Source: Parvibaculum sedimenti (GTDB lineage Bacteria > Pseudomonadota > Alphaproteobacteria > Parvibaculales > Parvibaculaceae). Taken from it: 64,000 nucleotides of DNA. Location of the stretch: contig NZ_WESC01000015.1 of the NCBI RefSeq assembly GCF_009184905.1, positions 33,912 through 97,911 on the forward strand, read 5' to 3'. Positions 8,600-23,710 of the stretch are shown here, in pieces. Under the pieces are notes generated by a model. It saw only the letters and a list, made by a program, of their open reading frames with translations, ran no database searches and was not told the DNA's origin. Position 1 is the stretch's first letter, and every line of letters starts with the position of its first letter. The translations under genes and the position numbers were made by a program.

Positions 8600-10255
8600 A
8601 TGGCTTCCTATCAATATGTCTATGTCATGGACCGCCTATCCAAGACCTATCCGGGCGGAAAGCAGGTCCTGAAAGACATTCGTCTGTCCTTTCTTCCGGG
8701 CGTCAAGATCGGCGTTGTCGGTCTTAACGGCGCCGGTAAATCGACGCTGCTCCGCATCATGGCGGGCGTCGACAAGGACTTTACCGGTGAGGCCTGGGCG
8801 GCCGAGAGCGCGCGCGTCGGCTATCTTGCGCAGGAGCCGCAGCTCGATCCCGCCAAAGACGTGTTGGGCAACGTCATGGACGGCGTTAAGGAAAAGAAGG
8901 CGTTGCTCGACCGCTATAACGAGATCGCCGTCAACTATTCCGACGAGACGGCCGACGAGATGTCGAAGCTTCAGGACATCATCGACGCGCAGAACCTCTG
9001 GGATCTCGACAGCCAGGTCGAAATGGCCATGGACGCGCTGCGCTGCCCGGAAGGCGACGCCGATGTCTCCAAGCTCTCGGGCGGTGAGAAGCGCCGTGTG
9101 GCGCTCTGCAAGCTGCTGCTCGAAGGTCCCGATCTTCTGCTGCTCGACGAGCCGACCAACCATCTCGATGCGGAATCGGTCTCCTGGCTCCAGAGCTATC
9201 TGAAGGCCTATAACGGCACGGTCGTCCTCGTCACCCATGATCGCTACTTCCTCGACAATGTGACCGGCTGGATTCTCGAACTCGATCGCGGTTCGGGCAT
9301 CCCCTATGAGGGCAATTATTCCTCGTGGCTGGAGCAGAAGCAGAAGCGGCTCGAACAGGAAGGCCGTCAGGAAGAGGCGACGCAGCGTACGCTGGCCCGC
9401 GAACTCGAATGGATCCGGCAGAGCCCCAAGGCGCGTCAGGCCAAGAGCAAGGCGCGTATTCGCGCCTATGACGACCTGCTCGCCGAAGCAGGCCGCCAGC
9501 AGGATGGCAAGGCACAGATCGTTATTCCTGCGGGCCCCCGTCTCGGTGGCGTCGTGGTCGAGGCCGACCATCTTTCCAAGGCCTTCGGCGACAGGCTCCT
9601 CATCGACGATCTGTCCTTCCAGCTTCCGCCGGGCGGCATTGTCGGCGTCATCGGCCCGAACGGCGCCGGCAAGACGACGCTGTTCCGCATGCTTACGGGC
9701 CAGGACAAACCTGATAGTGGCACGCTCAAGGTCGGCGATACCGTCGTCATGGGCTATGTCGACCAGAGCCGCGACTCGCTCGACCCGAACAAGAATGTCT
9801 GGGAAGAAATCTCCGGTGGCACCGACATCATCGAACTCGGCAAGATCACCATGCCAAGCCGCGCCTATGTCGGCGCCTTCAACTTCAAGGGCAGCGACCA
9901 GCAGAAGAAGGTCGGCGTTCTCTCGGGCGGCGAGCGCAACCGCGTTCATCTTGCCAAGATGCTGAAGTCGGGCGCGAACCTTCTTCTCCTCGACGAACCG
10001 ACTAACGATCTCGACGTCGATACGCTGCGCGCACTCGAAGACGCGCTGGTCGCCTTCGCCGGCTGCGCCATCGTCATCAGCCATGATCGCTGGTTTCTCG
10101 ATCGCATCGCCACGCATATGCTTGCCTTCGAGGGCGACAGCCATGTCGAATGGTTCGAGGGCAATTATCAAGAATACGAGGAAGACAAGAAGCGTCGCCT
10201 CGGGCCGCAGGCGGAAATCCCGCACCGGATCAAATACAAGCGTTTCAGTCGCTGA
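8600..10255 (+). CDS. ettA: Energy-dependent translational throttle protein EttA (ABC-F ATPase)
   Basis: EttA is a soluble ABC-F protein that binds the ribosomal E site and gates entry into the elongation cycle according to the ATP/ADP ratio. The 551-residue protein has two ABC domains. The first has Walker [10 protein letters not shown], signature LSGGEKRR and Walker [13 protein letters not shown]. The second has [17 protein letters not shown] and [12 protein letters not shown]. The linker carries the charged [11 protein letters not shown] segment of the family, and the start [20 protein letters not shown] is characteristic of EttA. It has no membrane segments. It is monocistronic, with its own candidate promoter and a strong terminator after it. 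Confidence 0.95.
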   Translation: MASYQYVYVMDRLSKTYPGGKQVLKDIRLSFLPGVKIGVVGLNGAGKSTLLRIMAGVDKDFTGEAWAAESARVGYLAQEPQLDPAKDVLGNVMDGVKEKKALLDRYNEIAVNYSDETADEMSKLQDIIDAQNLWDLDSQVEMAMDALRCPEGDADVSKLSGGEKRRVALCKLLLEGPDLLLLDEPTNHLDAESVSWLQSYLKAYNGTVVLVTHDRYFLDNVTGWILELDRGSGIPYEGNYSSWLEQKQKRLEQEGRQEEATQRTLARELEWIRQSPKARQAKSKARIRAYDDLLAEAGRQQDGKAQIVIPAGPRLGGVVVEADHLSKAFGDRLLIDDLSFQLPPGGIVGVIGPNGAGKTTLFRMLTGQDKPDSGTLKVGDTVVMGYVDQSRDSLDPNKNVWEEISGGTDIIELGKITMPSRAYVGAFNFKGSDQQKKVGVLSGGERNRVHLAKMLKSGANLLLLDEPTNDLDVDTLRALEDALVAFAGCAIVISHDRWFLDRIATHMLAFEGDSHVEWFEGNYQEYEEDKKRRLGPQAEIPHRIKYKRFSR

Positions 10256-10270
10256 TGCATTCGGCTTCCA

Positions 10271-10316
10271 CAAAGAAAAACGGCGCGGGAATTTCTTCCC
10301 GCGCCGTTTTTCTTTG
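10271..10316. terminator. Perfect bidirectional rho-independent terminator between ettA and mlaC
   Basis: A 21-bp perfect inverted repeat (10271-10291 and 10296-10316) surrounds a four-base loop TTTC. The GC core is CGGCGCGGGAA. The A-rich left flank and T-rich right flank give a U-tract for either direction, so it can end both ettA and the convergent mlaA-mlaC transcript. Confidence 0.95.
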
Positions 10317-10333
10317 AACCGTTTGGCCGCCGC

Positions 10334-11011
10334 TTACTGTGCCGTGGTTGCCGCCGTCGTCGGAAGCTTGCCGTTCTCGGCATCGGCGATCTGCTGCTTC
10401 AGGTGATCGAGAAGGGCAGTGAAGTCGCCGCCGTGATTGTTGATAACGGAGGTGAACGCGGAGCGCTGCTCCTGGGCAAGCCAGACGCCGACGACATTGA
10501 CGTCGAACAGCTTGTAGCCGCCATCTTTCTTCAGCAACCACCAGGTGACTTTCACCGGCTCGCGGCCATTGGTGAAGTTGATCTGGCTCTGCACCAGCGC
10601 CTGCGTGTCGCCCTTCAGCTGCGAACCGGTAATGACGAGCTTTTCGTCATGATAGTCCGAGAGGCGGGTCACATAGACCTTCACCACGAAATTGTCGAAG
10701 AGCTTGATGTATTCGTTCTTCTGGTCGGGCGTCGGCGTGCGCAGGAACTGGCCGAGGCAGAAGGCGGCGATGCGCTGCATGTCGGCATTGGTGCCGAGCA
10801 GGGCAGCGAACTGGGCTTCCCGGCCGGTGCGGTCGAGGCTCTTGTCGCTGATGATCTTGATGGCCTGCTGCGAAACATTCGACACCCATGCCTCGGCGGC
10901 GGGATCGGCATTTGCAGCTTGCGCCGGAAGCGATCCGACGGTCGAGGCAAGAAGGGCAACACAGAACGCGACCGGCGCGAATGCGGATCGCATGAAGTTA
11001 AGGCGGCTCAT
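10334..11011 (-). CDS. mlaC: Phospholipid-binding periplasmic protein MlaC (Ttg2D)
   Basis: MlaC shuttles phospholipids between the outer-membrane MlaA complex and the inner-membrane MlaFEDB transporter. The 225-residue product has a signal peptide (residues 1-31, ending SLPAQAANA) and the Tol_Tol_Ttg2 domain, recognised by LLGTNADMQRIAAFCLGQFL, the FDNFVVKVYVTRLSDY block and the VTWWLLKKDGGYKLFDVNVVG block. The ATG at 11011 has AGGAGAT upstream. An in-frame ATG at 11104 would overlap mlaA and prepend 31 non-signal residues. Its partner mlaA is upstream on the same strand, but mlaD, mlaE and mlaF are not in the window, so the pathway is split over the chromosome. Confidence 0.92.
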   Translation of the reverse strand: MSRLNFMRSAFAPVAFCVALLASTVGSLPAQAANADPAAEAWVSNVSQQAIKIISDKSLDRTGREAQFAALLGTNADMQRIAAFCLGQFLRTPTPDQKNEYIKLFDNFVVKVYVTRLSDYHDEKLVITGSQLKGDTQALVQSQINFTNGREPVKVTWWLLKKDGGYKLFDVNVVGVWLAQEQRSAFTSVINNHGGDFTALLDHLKQQIADAENGKLPTTAATTAQ

Positions 11012-11087
11012 GGCCTGATCTCCTGCAGACGAAAACGCGAAGCTCAATTTTTGCGTCGGCTTTGACACCGAACGCGGGGCGTCGCTC

Positions 11088-11906
11088 CTATTTCGTAGGA
11101 GCAACAGCCTGCGGTTCGTTTGTGTCGAAATTTAGGTTTTCGATATCGGGAAGCTTTTCGCTCGACACATTGCCGTTGGCAATCTCGTTCACGCGCATCT
11201 GGCGATAGAGGCTGCGCACGGTGGCGTAATAATCGACGGACGTGCGTTCGATCTGATCAAGCGTCTTCAGGTTGCGCGAGCGAATATCGACGCCATTCAC
11301 GACGAAGCGCGCGACGGGTACCGTGTACGGACCGTTCCAGTAGATATAGGTGAGCGGGTCGAAGAACTGGTCGACAGCATAGCCGGCCAGGTCGCGGGGC
11401 GGCTTGGGCCCAAGGATCGGCAGGAAGAGGTAGGGGCCTTCCGGCGTGTCCCAGGTTGCAAGTGTCTGGCCGAAGTCTTCGTCATGTTGCGGATAGCCCA
11501 TCCCGGTCGCGGGGTCGAAGAGGCCGAGAACGCCGATGGTGGTGTTGATGCCGAAGCGCGAGGCGGTCACGCCGGCACGGCCCCACTCACCCTGAAGCGA
11601 GTCGTTGGCGAGGATGACCGGCGAGTCCAGATTGTCCATGAAGTGGCGGACGCTGTTGCGTGCCGGGTCGGGCACGACGCCCTGATACCAGGTCGCCACC
11701 GGCTTGAGGATGATGATGTCGAGGAAGCGATTGAGCTCGAAGAAGTAGCGGTTCAACGGCTCGATCGGGTCGTTGGTTTCTTCAAAGGCCTTCACGGCTG
11801 CCGGATTCGAGGCGTCGGGACGCGTTGCGCAACCCGCGAGTGCGACGGCCAACACGATACATGCCGTCTTGGCGCCTGCGTTCGCAATCCTTGCGACTAC
11901 CGTCAT
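11088..11906 (-). CDS. mlaA: Outer-membrane lipid asymmetry lipoprotein MlaA (VacJ)
   Basis: MlaA is an outer-membrane lipoprotein that removes mislocalised phospholipids from the outer leaflet and passes them to MlaC. The 272-residue product has a lipobox, LAGC with the modified cysteine at residue 26, and the MlaA core: NDPIEPLNRYFFELNRFLD, then NLDSPVILANDSLQGEWGRA and DFGQTLATWDTPEGPYLFLP, all well conserved in VacJ. The ATG at 11906 gives a compact lipoprotein signal and is preceded by GGGGATAAG. An ATG at 11969 would add 21 residues. mlaC follows after 76 bases, probably co-transcribed. Confidence 0.93.
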   Translation of the reverse strand: MTVVARIANAGAKTACIVLAVALAGCATRPDASNPAAVKAFEETNDPIEPLNRYFFELNRFLDIIILKPVATWYQGVVPDPARNSVRHFMDNLDSPVILANDSLQGEWGRAGVTASRFGINTTIGVLGLFDPATGMGYPQHDEDFGQTLATWDTPEGPYLFLPILGPKPPRDLAGYAVDQFFDPLTYIYWNGPYTVPVARFVVNGVDIRSRNLKTLDQIERTSVDYYATVRSLYRQMRVNEIANGNVSSEKLPDIENLNFDTNEPQAVAPTK

Positions 11907-12242
11907 CTTATCCCCACATCTCAATTTCGCTTCGAGCGTCCCGCTTGTCTGCACAGGCCCTGCATTCACCGGGCTTGAAGTCCCGGCGCCAAGGCGCTTT
12001 GCAGGCTCGGGTTAAATAGCTACCGCCGCAGCCTGGTTCCAATGTCCGGTTAAAATATTAAGCATACCGCTTAACACCTCATGAACGCCGTCGCCTCAGG
12101 TGTGCGGCATAGGCAGACATTCTCATGTGTCATTTTAATTATCAAAGTGAATCTTCGTTAACCAGCTAAGCCCCCGAGACTACTGCATTGAACGCTCGCA
12201 GGTGTTGCTGAAATGCTGCTGTGGAAAGATGTGAATTCGGAG

Positions 12243-12271
12243 TTGAGAACACATAAAGATATGTTTATATA
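12243..12271 (+). promoter_or_regulatory. Promoter of the sahR-metF-metH operon
   Basis: TTGAGA at 12243-12248 and TATATA at 12266-12271 are separated by 17 bases, 30 bases upstream of the ATG at 12301. The spacer and most of the -10 hexamer are covered by the palindrome at 12251-12270, the geometry of a repressible promoter. Confidence 0.6.
12251..12270. promoter_or_regulatory. Probable SahR/ArsR-type operator (20-bp palindrome)
   Basis: ACATAAAGATATGTTTATAT pairs at 8 of 10 symmetric positions about its centre. It is A+T-rich in a GC-rich genome, lies between the -35 and -10 elements of the downstream operon, and immediately precedes a gene for an ArsR-family protein, a family that commonly represses its own promoter through such palindromes. 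Confidence 0.7.
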
Positions 12272-12300
12272 GACTCCAAATTCACCGATGGTGGCGTTGT

Positions 12301-13302
12301 ATGGAAGAGCTTCTGACAGGACTGAGAGCGGCGGGGGAGCCTACCCGGCTGCGTCTGCTCGCCATCCTGGCCAAGAGCGAGCTCACCGTCACTGAGCTCA
12401 CACAGATCCTCCGCCAGAGCCAGCCACGGGTCAGCCGGCACCTGAAGCTGATGTGCGAGGCAGGCCTGTTGGACCGCTTCCGTGAGGGAAGCTGGGTCTT
12501 CTATCGCCGGGCCCATGATGGGCAGGGCGCGCGGCTCGCGACGCTCCTCACTGGCCTTGTGCCGGCAGGCGATCCGACCGTTGCGCGGGATCTGGAGCGG
12601 CTTGAGGCTGTGCGCGCTCTTCGGGCGGAGCGGGCGGCGGCCTTCTTCAGCGCCAATGCCGAGCAGTGGAACCGCATCCGCTCTCTCCATGTGCCGGAGG
12701 CAAAGGTCGAGGAGGCGCTTCTCGATCTCGCCGCAGGCCGCAGGACCGGAACGCTGGTCGACCTGGGTACCGGCACGGGGCGCATTCTCGAACTGATCGG
12801 CGCCAATGCCGAAACCGGCATTGGCATAGACCTCAGCCCCGAAATGCTCGGCCTTGCCCGCACGCATCTTGAGCAGGCTGGCGCCGACCATTGTTCGGTG
12901 CGGCAGGGCGATCTCTACGATCTGCCGCTTCAGGATGAGACGGCTGATCTGGTGACGTTGCATCAGGTGCTTCATTATCTCGACGAGCCGGCGGCAGCGG
13001 TTGCCGAGGCGGCGCGTGTGCTGAAGCCCGGCGGCCGTTTGCTGATTGCGGATTTTGCGCCCCATGAGCTCGATTTTCTGCGCGAGGAGCAGGCGCATCG
13101 CCGCCTCGGCTTCACCGAGGAAGAGGTTCGTGGCTGGCTCGTACAAGCGGGCCTTGAAGTGAAGGAAGTACGCGAACTGCCGCCCGAAGGCGGCGACGAA
13201 GCGAAACTCACGGTCGTGATCTATGCGGCCGACAAGCTCAAAGCCGGCGCGGCGCAGAGGCGTAACGCGACGGGCAGTCAATTGGCGGGGGTAAAGGCAT
13301 GA
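12301..13302 (+). CDS. sahR: SahR-like ArsR-family regulator with C-terminal SAM methyltransferase fold
   Basis: The 333-residue protein fuses an N-terminal ArsR winged helix (residues 1-90; QSQPRVSRHLKLMCEAGLLD is the recognition helix region) to a class I methyltransferase domain (about 110-300; motif I LVDLGTGTG at 152-160, and LHQVLHYLDEPAAAVAEAAR). This two-domain layout is that of SahR, an S-adenosylhomocysteine-responsive repressor of methionine-cycle genes in Proteobacteria. The methyltransferase fold is thought to act as the ligand sensor. The next genes are metF and the two halves of metH, with an ATGA overlap to metF, which fits that role. An enzymatic methyltransferase function cannot be excluded from sequence alone. 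Confidence 0.82.
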   Translation: MEELLTGLRAAGEPTRLRLLAILAKSELTVTELTQILRQSQPRVSRHLKLMCEAGLLDRFREGSWVFYRRAHDGQGARLATLLTGLVPAGDPTVARDLERLEAVRALRAERAAAFFSANAEQWNRIRSLHVPEAKVEEALLDLAAGRRTGTLVDLGTGTGRILELIGANAETGIGIDLSPEMLGLARTHLEQAGADHCSVRQGDLYDLPLQDETADLVTLHQVLHYLDEPAAAVAEAARVLKPGGRLLIADFAPHELDFLREEQAHRRLGFTEEEVRGWLVQAGLEVKEVRELPPEGGDEAKLTVVIYAADKLKAGAAQRRNATGSQLAGVKA

Positions 13303-14195
13303 GCGGGCAGGACACTAAAGCAGAGGCGGCGCGGACCAGCGTCTCCTTCGAATTCTTTCCGCCCCGGACGCCAGAGATGGAAGAGAACCTGTGGCGCGCG
13401 ATCCGCCGCCTCGAACCGCTGCGCCCGGAATTCGTGTCCGTTACCTATGGTGCGGGCGGCTCCACGCGCGAGCGCACACATGCGACGGTGAAGCGCATCG
13501 TTCAGGAGACGACGCTGGCGCCCGCGGCGCATCTCACCTGCGTCGGCGCGAGCCGCGACGAGGTGAATGAGGTCATCCGCTCCTATTGGGAGGCGGGCGT
13601 GCGCCATATCGTGGCGTTGCGCGGCGATATGCCGGAGCTTGGCGCGACCTACCGCCCGCATCCGGAAGGCTATCAATCGACGCCGGAGCTCGTCGCGGGC
13701 ATCAGGAAGATTGCCGACTTCCAGGTCAGCGTCAGTGCCTATCCGGAAGGACATCCGGAGTCGCCCTCCTTCGAGGCTGATATCGAGCTTCTCCGGCGGA
13801 AGGTCGATGCGGGCGCGACGCGCGCCATTACGCAATTCGCCTTCGATACAGAGCGTCATGCGCGTTTTCTCGAAGCTGTAAGGAAGGCGGGCATCGACGT
13901 GCCGGTCATCCCCGGCATCATGCCGACGACCAACTTCAGGGGCACGAAGCGCATGGCGGAGCGGTGCGGCGCCAGCATTCCGAAATGGCTCGATGACTAT
14001 TATATTGGTCTCGACGACGATCTTGAGACGCGCAAGCTCATCGCGGCCTATGTCGCGGCAGAGCAGGTGAACCGCCTGCGCGCCTACGGCTTTGACCGCT
14101 TTCATTTTTACACGCTGAACCAGGCCGATCTCACCTTCGCGATCTGTCATGTGATCGGGCTACGGCCCGAGCGCGTGGCGGCTCCGGTCGCGTGA
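13299..14195 (+). CDS. metF: 5,10-methylenetetrahydrofolate reductase MetF
   Basis: MetF reduces 5,10-methylene-THF to 5-methyl-THF with FAD, supplying the methyl group for methionine synthase. The 298-residue protein matches the usual bacterial length. It begins with [16 protein letters not shown] and contains [18 protein letters not shown], the LALRGD-type [10 protein letters not shown] segment, and the TQFAFD and [12 protein letters not shown] motifs of the TIM-barrel flavoprotein. It overlaps the regulator gene (ATGA) and is followed by the split methionine synthase, so the operon makes and uses methyl-THF. Confidence 0.96.
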   Translation: MSGQDTKAEAARTSVSFEFFPPRTPEMEENLWRAIRRLEPLRPEFVSVTYGAGGSTRERTHATVKRIVQETTLAPAAHLTCVGASRDEVNEVIRSYWEAGVRHIVALRGDMPELGATYRPHPEGYQSTPELVAGIRKIADFQVSVSAYPEGHPESPSFEADIELLRRKVDAGATRAITQFAFDTERHARFLEAVRKAGIDVPVIPGIMPTTNFRGTKRMAERCGASIPKWLDDYYIGLDDDLETRKLIAAYVAAEQVNRLRAYGFDRFHFYTLNQADLTFAICHVIGLRPERVAAPVA

Positions 14196-14212
14196 AAGAA
14201 AGGACCGCCGAC

Positions 14213-15274
14213 ATGACCAGAGAAGAACGCATTGCCCGATTGAAGCGCGAGATCACGGAGCGTGTGCTCGTGCTCGACGGCGCGATGGGCACGATGATCC
14301 AGGGCTACAAGCTGACGGAAGCCGACTTCCGCGGCGAGCGCTTCAAGGATCACCCGGTGGACCTCAAGGGCGACAATGAGCTCATCTCGATCGTCCGTCC
14401 CGACATTCTTCGCGACATCCATCTTGCATATTACCGGGCGGGCGCAGACTTTGCCGAGACCAACACCTTCAGCGCCACTAGCATCGCGCAGGCCGACTAT
14501 CATCTCGAGGCGCTCGCCTATGAGATGAATGTCGAGAGTGCCCGCATTGCCCGTGAGGCCGCCACCATCGCGGAGGGTGAAGCGTCGGGCCGTGTCTGCT
14601 ATGTCGCGGGCGTGTTGGGGCCCACGAACCGCACAGCCTCGATCTCGCCCAAGGTCAGCGACCCGGGCTTCCGCAATGTCAGCTTCGATCAGCTTCGCGA
14701 CGCCTATAAGGAGGCGACGCGCGGTCTCATCGAAGGTGGCGCGGACACGATCCTCGTTGAAACGATCTTCGACACGCTGAACGCCAAGGCGGCGCTCTTC
14801 GCGGTTGAGGAAGTGTTCGAGGAGGTTGGCTTCGAATTGCCTGTGATGATTTCCGGTACGATCACCGACATGTCGGGCCGCCTTCTTTCGGGCCAGACGC
14901 CGGAGGCCTTCTGGAATTCGGTTTCCCATGTGAAGCCGCTTTCCATCGGCCTTAACTGCGCGTTGGGCGCGAAGGAAATGCGCGCCCATATCGACACGTT
15001 GTCGCGTGTGTCCGATGTGCGCGTCAGCGCGCATCCGAATGCCGGCCTGCCAAACGAGATGGGTGAATATGACGAAAGCCCCGAGCACATGTCGCATCTC
15101 GTCGGCGAGTTCGCGACGTCAGGTCTCGTCAATATTGTCGGCGGCTGTTGTGGCACGACGCCTGCGCATATTCACGCCATTGCCGAGGCGGTGAAGGGCG
15201 TGAAGCCGCGCACTCCCCCCGTCGTCGAGCCGCATCTGCGCCTCTCCGGTCTCGAAGCCTTCACCGCGCCGTAA
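14213..15274 (+). CDS. metH1: Methionine synthase, homocysteine-binding half (MetH N-terminal module)
   Basis: The 353-residue protein is the zinc-dependent homocysteine S-methyltransferase module of cobalamin-dependent methionine synthase, encoded as a separate gene. It has the TIM-barrel start [13 protein letters not shown] and zinc ligands Cys249 (GLNCALG) and Cys312-Cys313 (GGCCGTTP). In E. coli MetH this domain is the first third of a single chain of about 1,227 residues. Here it ends after the barrel and a new gene begins 22 bases later. I prefer the ATG at 14213, with AAAGGA upstream, over a GTG at 14192 that overlaps the metF stop. Confidence 0.93.
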   Translation: MTREERIARLKREITERVLVLDGAMGTMIQGYKLTEADFRGERFKDHPVDLKGDNELISIVRPDILRDIHLAYYRAGADFAETNTFSATSIAQADYHLEALAYEMNVESARIAREAATIAEGEASGRVCYVAGVLGPTNRTASISPKVSDPGFRNVSFDQLRDAYKEATRGLIEGGADTILVETIFDTLNAKAALFAVEEVFEEVGFELPVMISGTITDMSGRLLSGQTPEAFWNSVSHVKPLSIGLNCALGAKEMRAHIDTLSRVSDVRVSAHPNAGLPNEMGEYDESPEHMSHLVGEFATSGLVNIVGGCCGTTPAHIHAIAEAVKGVKPRTPPVVEPHLRLSGLEAFTAP

Positions 15275-15296
15275 GCCCGCTTAGAAAAGAAGTGAA

Positions 15297-17978
<2,682 letters not shown>

Positions 17979-17987
17979 AGCCCGGCG

Positions 17988-18071
17988 TCAGAACACGCCG
18001 AAGGTGACCGCGCCGACAAAAAGGAATGCGAGACCGGTAATGGCGTAACCGACTTTCGTGGAAAAGGTCAT
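17988..18071 (-). CDS. Predicted 27-residue single-span membrane peptide
   Basis: A 27-codon ORF begins with ATG at 18071, preceded by a strong GGGAGG ribosome-binding site at five- to six-base spacing. It encodes a short polar N-terminus (MTFSTKVG) followed by one hydrophobic helix (YAITGLAFLFVGAVTFGVF), then stops. The layout, N-terminal Lys plus one transmembrane helix, is that of small regulatory or complex-stabilising membrane peptides. I do not recognise a family. It lies alone between metH and the oxoprolinase gene, convergent with metH. Expression is not proven. Confidence 0.5.
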   Translation of the reverse strand: MTFSTKVGYAITGLAFLFVGAVTFGVF

Positions 18072-18306
18072 CTTGGCCTCCCGAGAGTGGTTGATGCGCA
18101 ACGGGCGTGAGGCGAGAGTTTGCGCAAGTCGCGAGGTGACGCAAGCCTGTTTATTGTTGCGTCGTCGCCGCAACATTGTGACTTCATTGCATGGGTCAGA
18201 AAGGGCAGGATTCGGCCCCTGTCGTGGCCACTGTGCCCGGCATGCCATGCGCCATTTCGCGTCTGCGGCAGAATTCCCGCGACGTTCGACTCAAGCGCGT
18301 GACATT

Positions 18307-21903
<3,597 letters not shown>

Positions 21904-22061
21904 GGCGAATAGGGGTCTTCGGTTTAACGGGCGGGGTATGTTCGCGCGCGATTGTAGGCAAGGAAGCGCGGCGGCGCATCGGCCCTCTCATCACGATTTA
22001 TTCAAAGCGTCCTGCGGAAATGTCCGGTGCGGACGCTGCGTTTTCGTCCTAAACTCTTTCT

Positions 22062-22778
22062 ATGTCCATTTGGGGAAAAATCGCGGGTGCCGGCGTCGGT
22101 TTGGCGGTTGGCGGGCCGTTGGGCGCGCTTCTCGGCGCCGTGGCGGGCCATTTTGTCATCGACCGCGCGCTGGGCGACGACGAGGTCGTGTTCACAGTCG
22201 CCCTTATTGCCCTTTCCGCCAAGATGGCCATGGCCGATGGAGAGGTGACGGAAGACGAGATTCGCGCCTTCGATCAGGTGCTGCATGTGCCGCCTTCCGA
22301 GCGCGGCAACGTCAATCGCCTCTACCGGATCGCCCAGCAGGATGTCGCCGGCTTCGAGGCCTATGCAGGCCAGATCGCTCGGGTCTACCGCGACAAGCCC
22401 GGCACGCTGGAAGACGTGCTCGACGCGCTCTTTCACATCGCCAAGGCGGACAATTATGTCCACCCCGCCGAAATCGAATATCTCCGTGCCGTGGCAGAGA
22501 TTTTCGGCTTTTCCGAGGTCGAGTTCGCGCGTATTCGTGCGAGCCATCTCGGTACAAAATGCCTCGATCCCTTTCTGGTTCTCGGCATCACGCCGGATAT
22601 CTCCAACGAAGACCTGAAAAAGGCCTATCGCCGCCTTGTCCGGGAAAACCACCCTGACACGCTGATCGCCCGCGGCGTACCGGAGGAACTGGTTTCCATC
22701 GCCAGCGACAAGCTCGCGGCGATTAATGTGGCCTATGAAAAGATTGTAAAGGCGCGCGGGCTTCAGGAAAGAGCCTAG
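22062..22778 (+). CDS. djlA: TerB/J-domain protein (DjlA-like co-chaperone)
   Basis: This 238-residue protein has an N-terminal glycine-rich hydrophobic segment (residues 8-33), a TerB/TelA-like helical domain (about 40-155; MAMADGEVTEDEIRAFDQ and HIAKADNYVHPAEIEYLR are repeated acidic metal-binding-like motifs), and a C-terminal J-domain with HPD at 197-199. This architecture matches DjlA, a membrane-associated J-protein that stimulates DnaK. The hydrophobic segment is probably the membrane anchor. The gene is divergent from the oxoprolinase gene and is followed by a transporter after about 60 bases. Confidence 0.87.
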   Translation: MSIWGKIAGAGVGLAVGGPLGALLGAVAGHFVIDRALGDDEVVFTVALIALSAKMAMADGEVTEDEIRAFDQVLHVPPSERGNVNRLYRIAQQDVAGFEAYAGQIARVYRDKPGTLEDVLDALFHIAKADNYVHPAEIEYLRAVAEIFGFSEVEFARIRASHLGTKCLDPFLVLGITPDISNEDLKKAYRRLVRENHPDTLIARGVPEELVSIASDKLAAINVAYEKIVKARGLQERA

Positions 22779-22840
22779 GCGCGGCCGTCGGGCTGGGCTA
22801 ACAAGGGCGGCCCAGACCATCAGGTTCGTCCGCACCCGCC

Positions 22841-23710
22841 ATGACCCCGCAACACCTCGCCTTCATGATGCTCATAAACCTCGTCTGGGGTTTCGCGCTC
22901 ATTGCGTCGAAGGTGAGCCTCGACCATTTCCCGCCCATGCTGTTCACAGCGCTGCGCTTCACGCTCATCGTCCTGGTGCTTTTCCCCTTCCTGCGGATAC
23001 ACGAAGGCCGCATGAGGCAGGTGCTCATCATCGCGCTTTGCGCAGGTCCTATCGGGTTCGGGTTCTTCTTCGCCGGTATCGCGCTGTCGAGGCCCTCGGT
23101 GGTCGCCATCGTCAGCCAGCTTGGTGTGCCTTTCTCCACCATCATGTCGGTGATCTTCCTGAAGGAGCAGGTTCACTGGCGCCGCTGGACGGGCATCGCA
23201 CTGTCCTTCCTCGGGGTCATGGTCATAAGCTTCGACCCGACCGTGTTTCAATTCATCGCCGGTGTGCTCTGTGTCATCGCGTCGTCGCTGGTCGGTTCGG
23301 TCGGAACGATCGTCCAGCGCCAGATTAGGAAGGTGGGCGTCTTCGAGATGCAGGCCTGGATCGCCGCCGTCGCGGCGCCGGTGATGATAGCGGCATCGCT
23401 CATGTTCGAGCATGACCAGTGGCGGATATTGACCAGCGCCAGCATGCTGCAATGGTCCGGCATTTTTTATACGTCCTTCGCCTCGAGCCTCATCGGCCAT
23501 GCGGGCATCTATTATCTGCTGCAGCGCTATGAGGTCTCGCAGACGGCGCCGCTCACCTTGCTTTCGCCAATTTTCACCGTCATGTTTTCCGTGGCGTTGC
23601 TCGGCGATGTGCTGACGACGCGCATGATGGTTGGCGCGCTGATCGCGCTGAGCGGCGTGCTCATCATCTCCATCCGTCAGAGACGGATCGCCGTACAGGT
23701 CCCTGAATGA
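22841..23710 (+). CDS. EamA/DMT family transporter
   Basis: The 289-residue inner-membrane protein has about ten helices arranged as two EamA repeats (about 5-135 and 145-280), the drug/metabolite transporter topology. MLINLVWGFALIASKVSLDH opens the first repeat. HAGIYYLLQRYEVSQTAPLT with LLSPIFTVMFSVALLGD closes the second. The substrate is unknown. Its stop overlaps the following amidase start (ATGA), so the two are translationally coupled, which may hint at a role in peptidoglycan fragment or amino acid handling. That is an inference from context only. Confidence 0.86.
   Translation: MTPQHLAFMMLINLVWGFALIASKVSLDHFPPMLFTALRFTLIVLVLFPFLRIHEGRMRQVLIIALCAGPIGFGFFFAGIALSRPSVVAIVSQLGVPFSTIMSVIFLKEQVHWRRWTGIALSFLGVMVISFDPTVFQFIAGVLCVIASSLVGSVGTIVQRQIRKVGVFEMQAWIAAVAAPVMIAASLMFEHDQWRILTSASMLQWSGIFYTSFASSLIGHAGIYYLLQRYEVSQTAPLTLLSPIFTVMFSVALLGDVLTTRMMVGALIALSGVLIISIRQRRIAVQVPE

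Larger units (their letters stand above)
11907..12300. other. Divergent intergenic region between mlaA and the met operon
   Basis: These 394 bases hold no plausible gene. They contain an inverted repeat TTAAGC, five bases, GCTTAA at 12058-12074, closer to the mlaA side, and the promoter/operator of the SahR-like gene at 12243-12271. No clear promoter for mlaA could be fixed. Confidence 0.6.

Noticed and set aside
8636..10273. 545-codon minus-strand ORF opposite ettA
   Set aside because: Antisense to an intact ABC-F protein, no motif, and it would read through the ettA terminator region without its own signals.
12058..12074. CtrA site in the mlaA upstream region
   Set aside because: The TTAA halves are nine bases apart, not seven as in the consensus TTAA-N7-TTAA.
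17983..18000. Hairpin CGGCGT/ACGCCG at the metH 3' end
   Set aside because: Six-bp stem without a T-tract on either strand and overlapping the small peptide ORF. Not supportable as a terminator.
22006..22037. Inverted repeat AGCGTCC/GGACGCT between the oxoprolinase and djlA-like genes
   Set aside because: Seven-bp arms with an 18-base loop are common by chance in GC-rich intergenic DNA. No promoter relation is clear.
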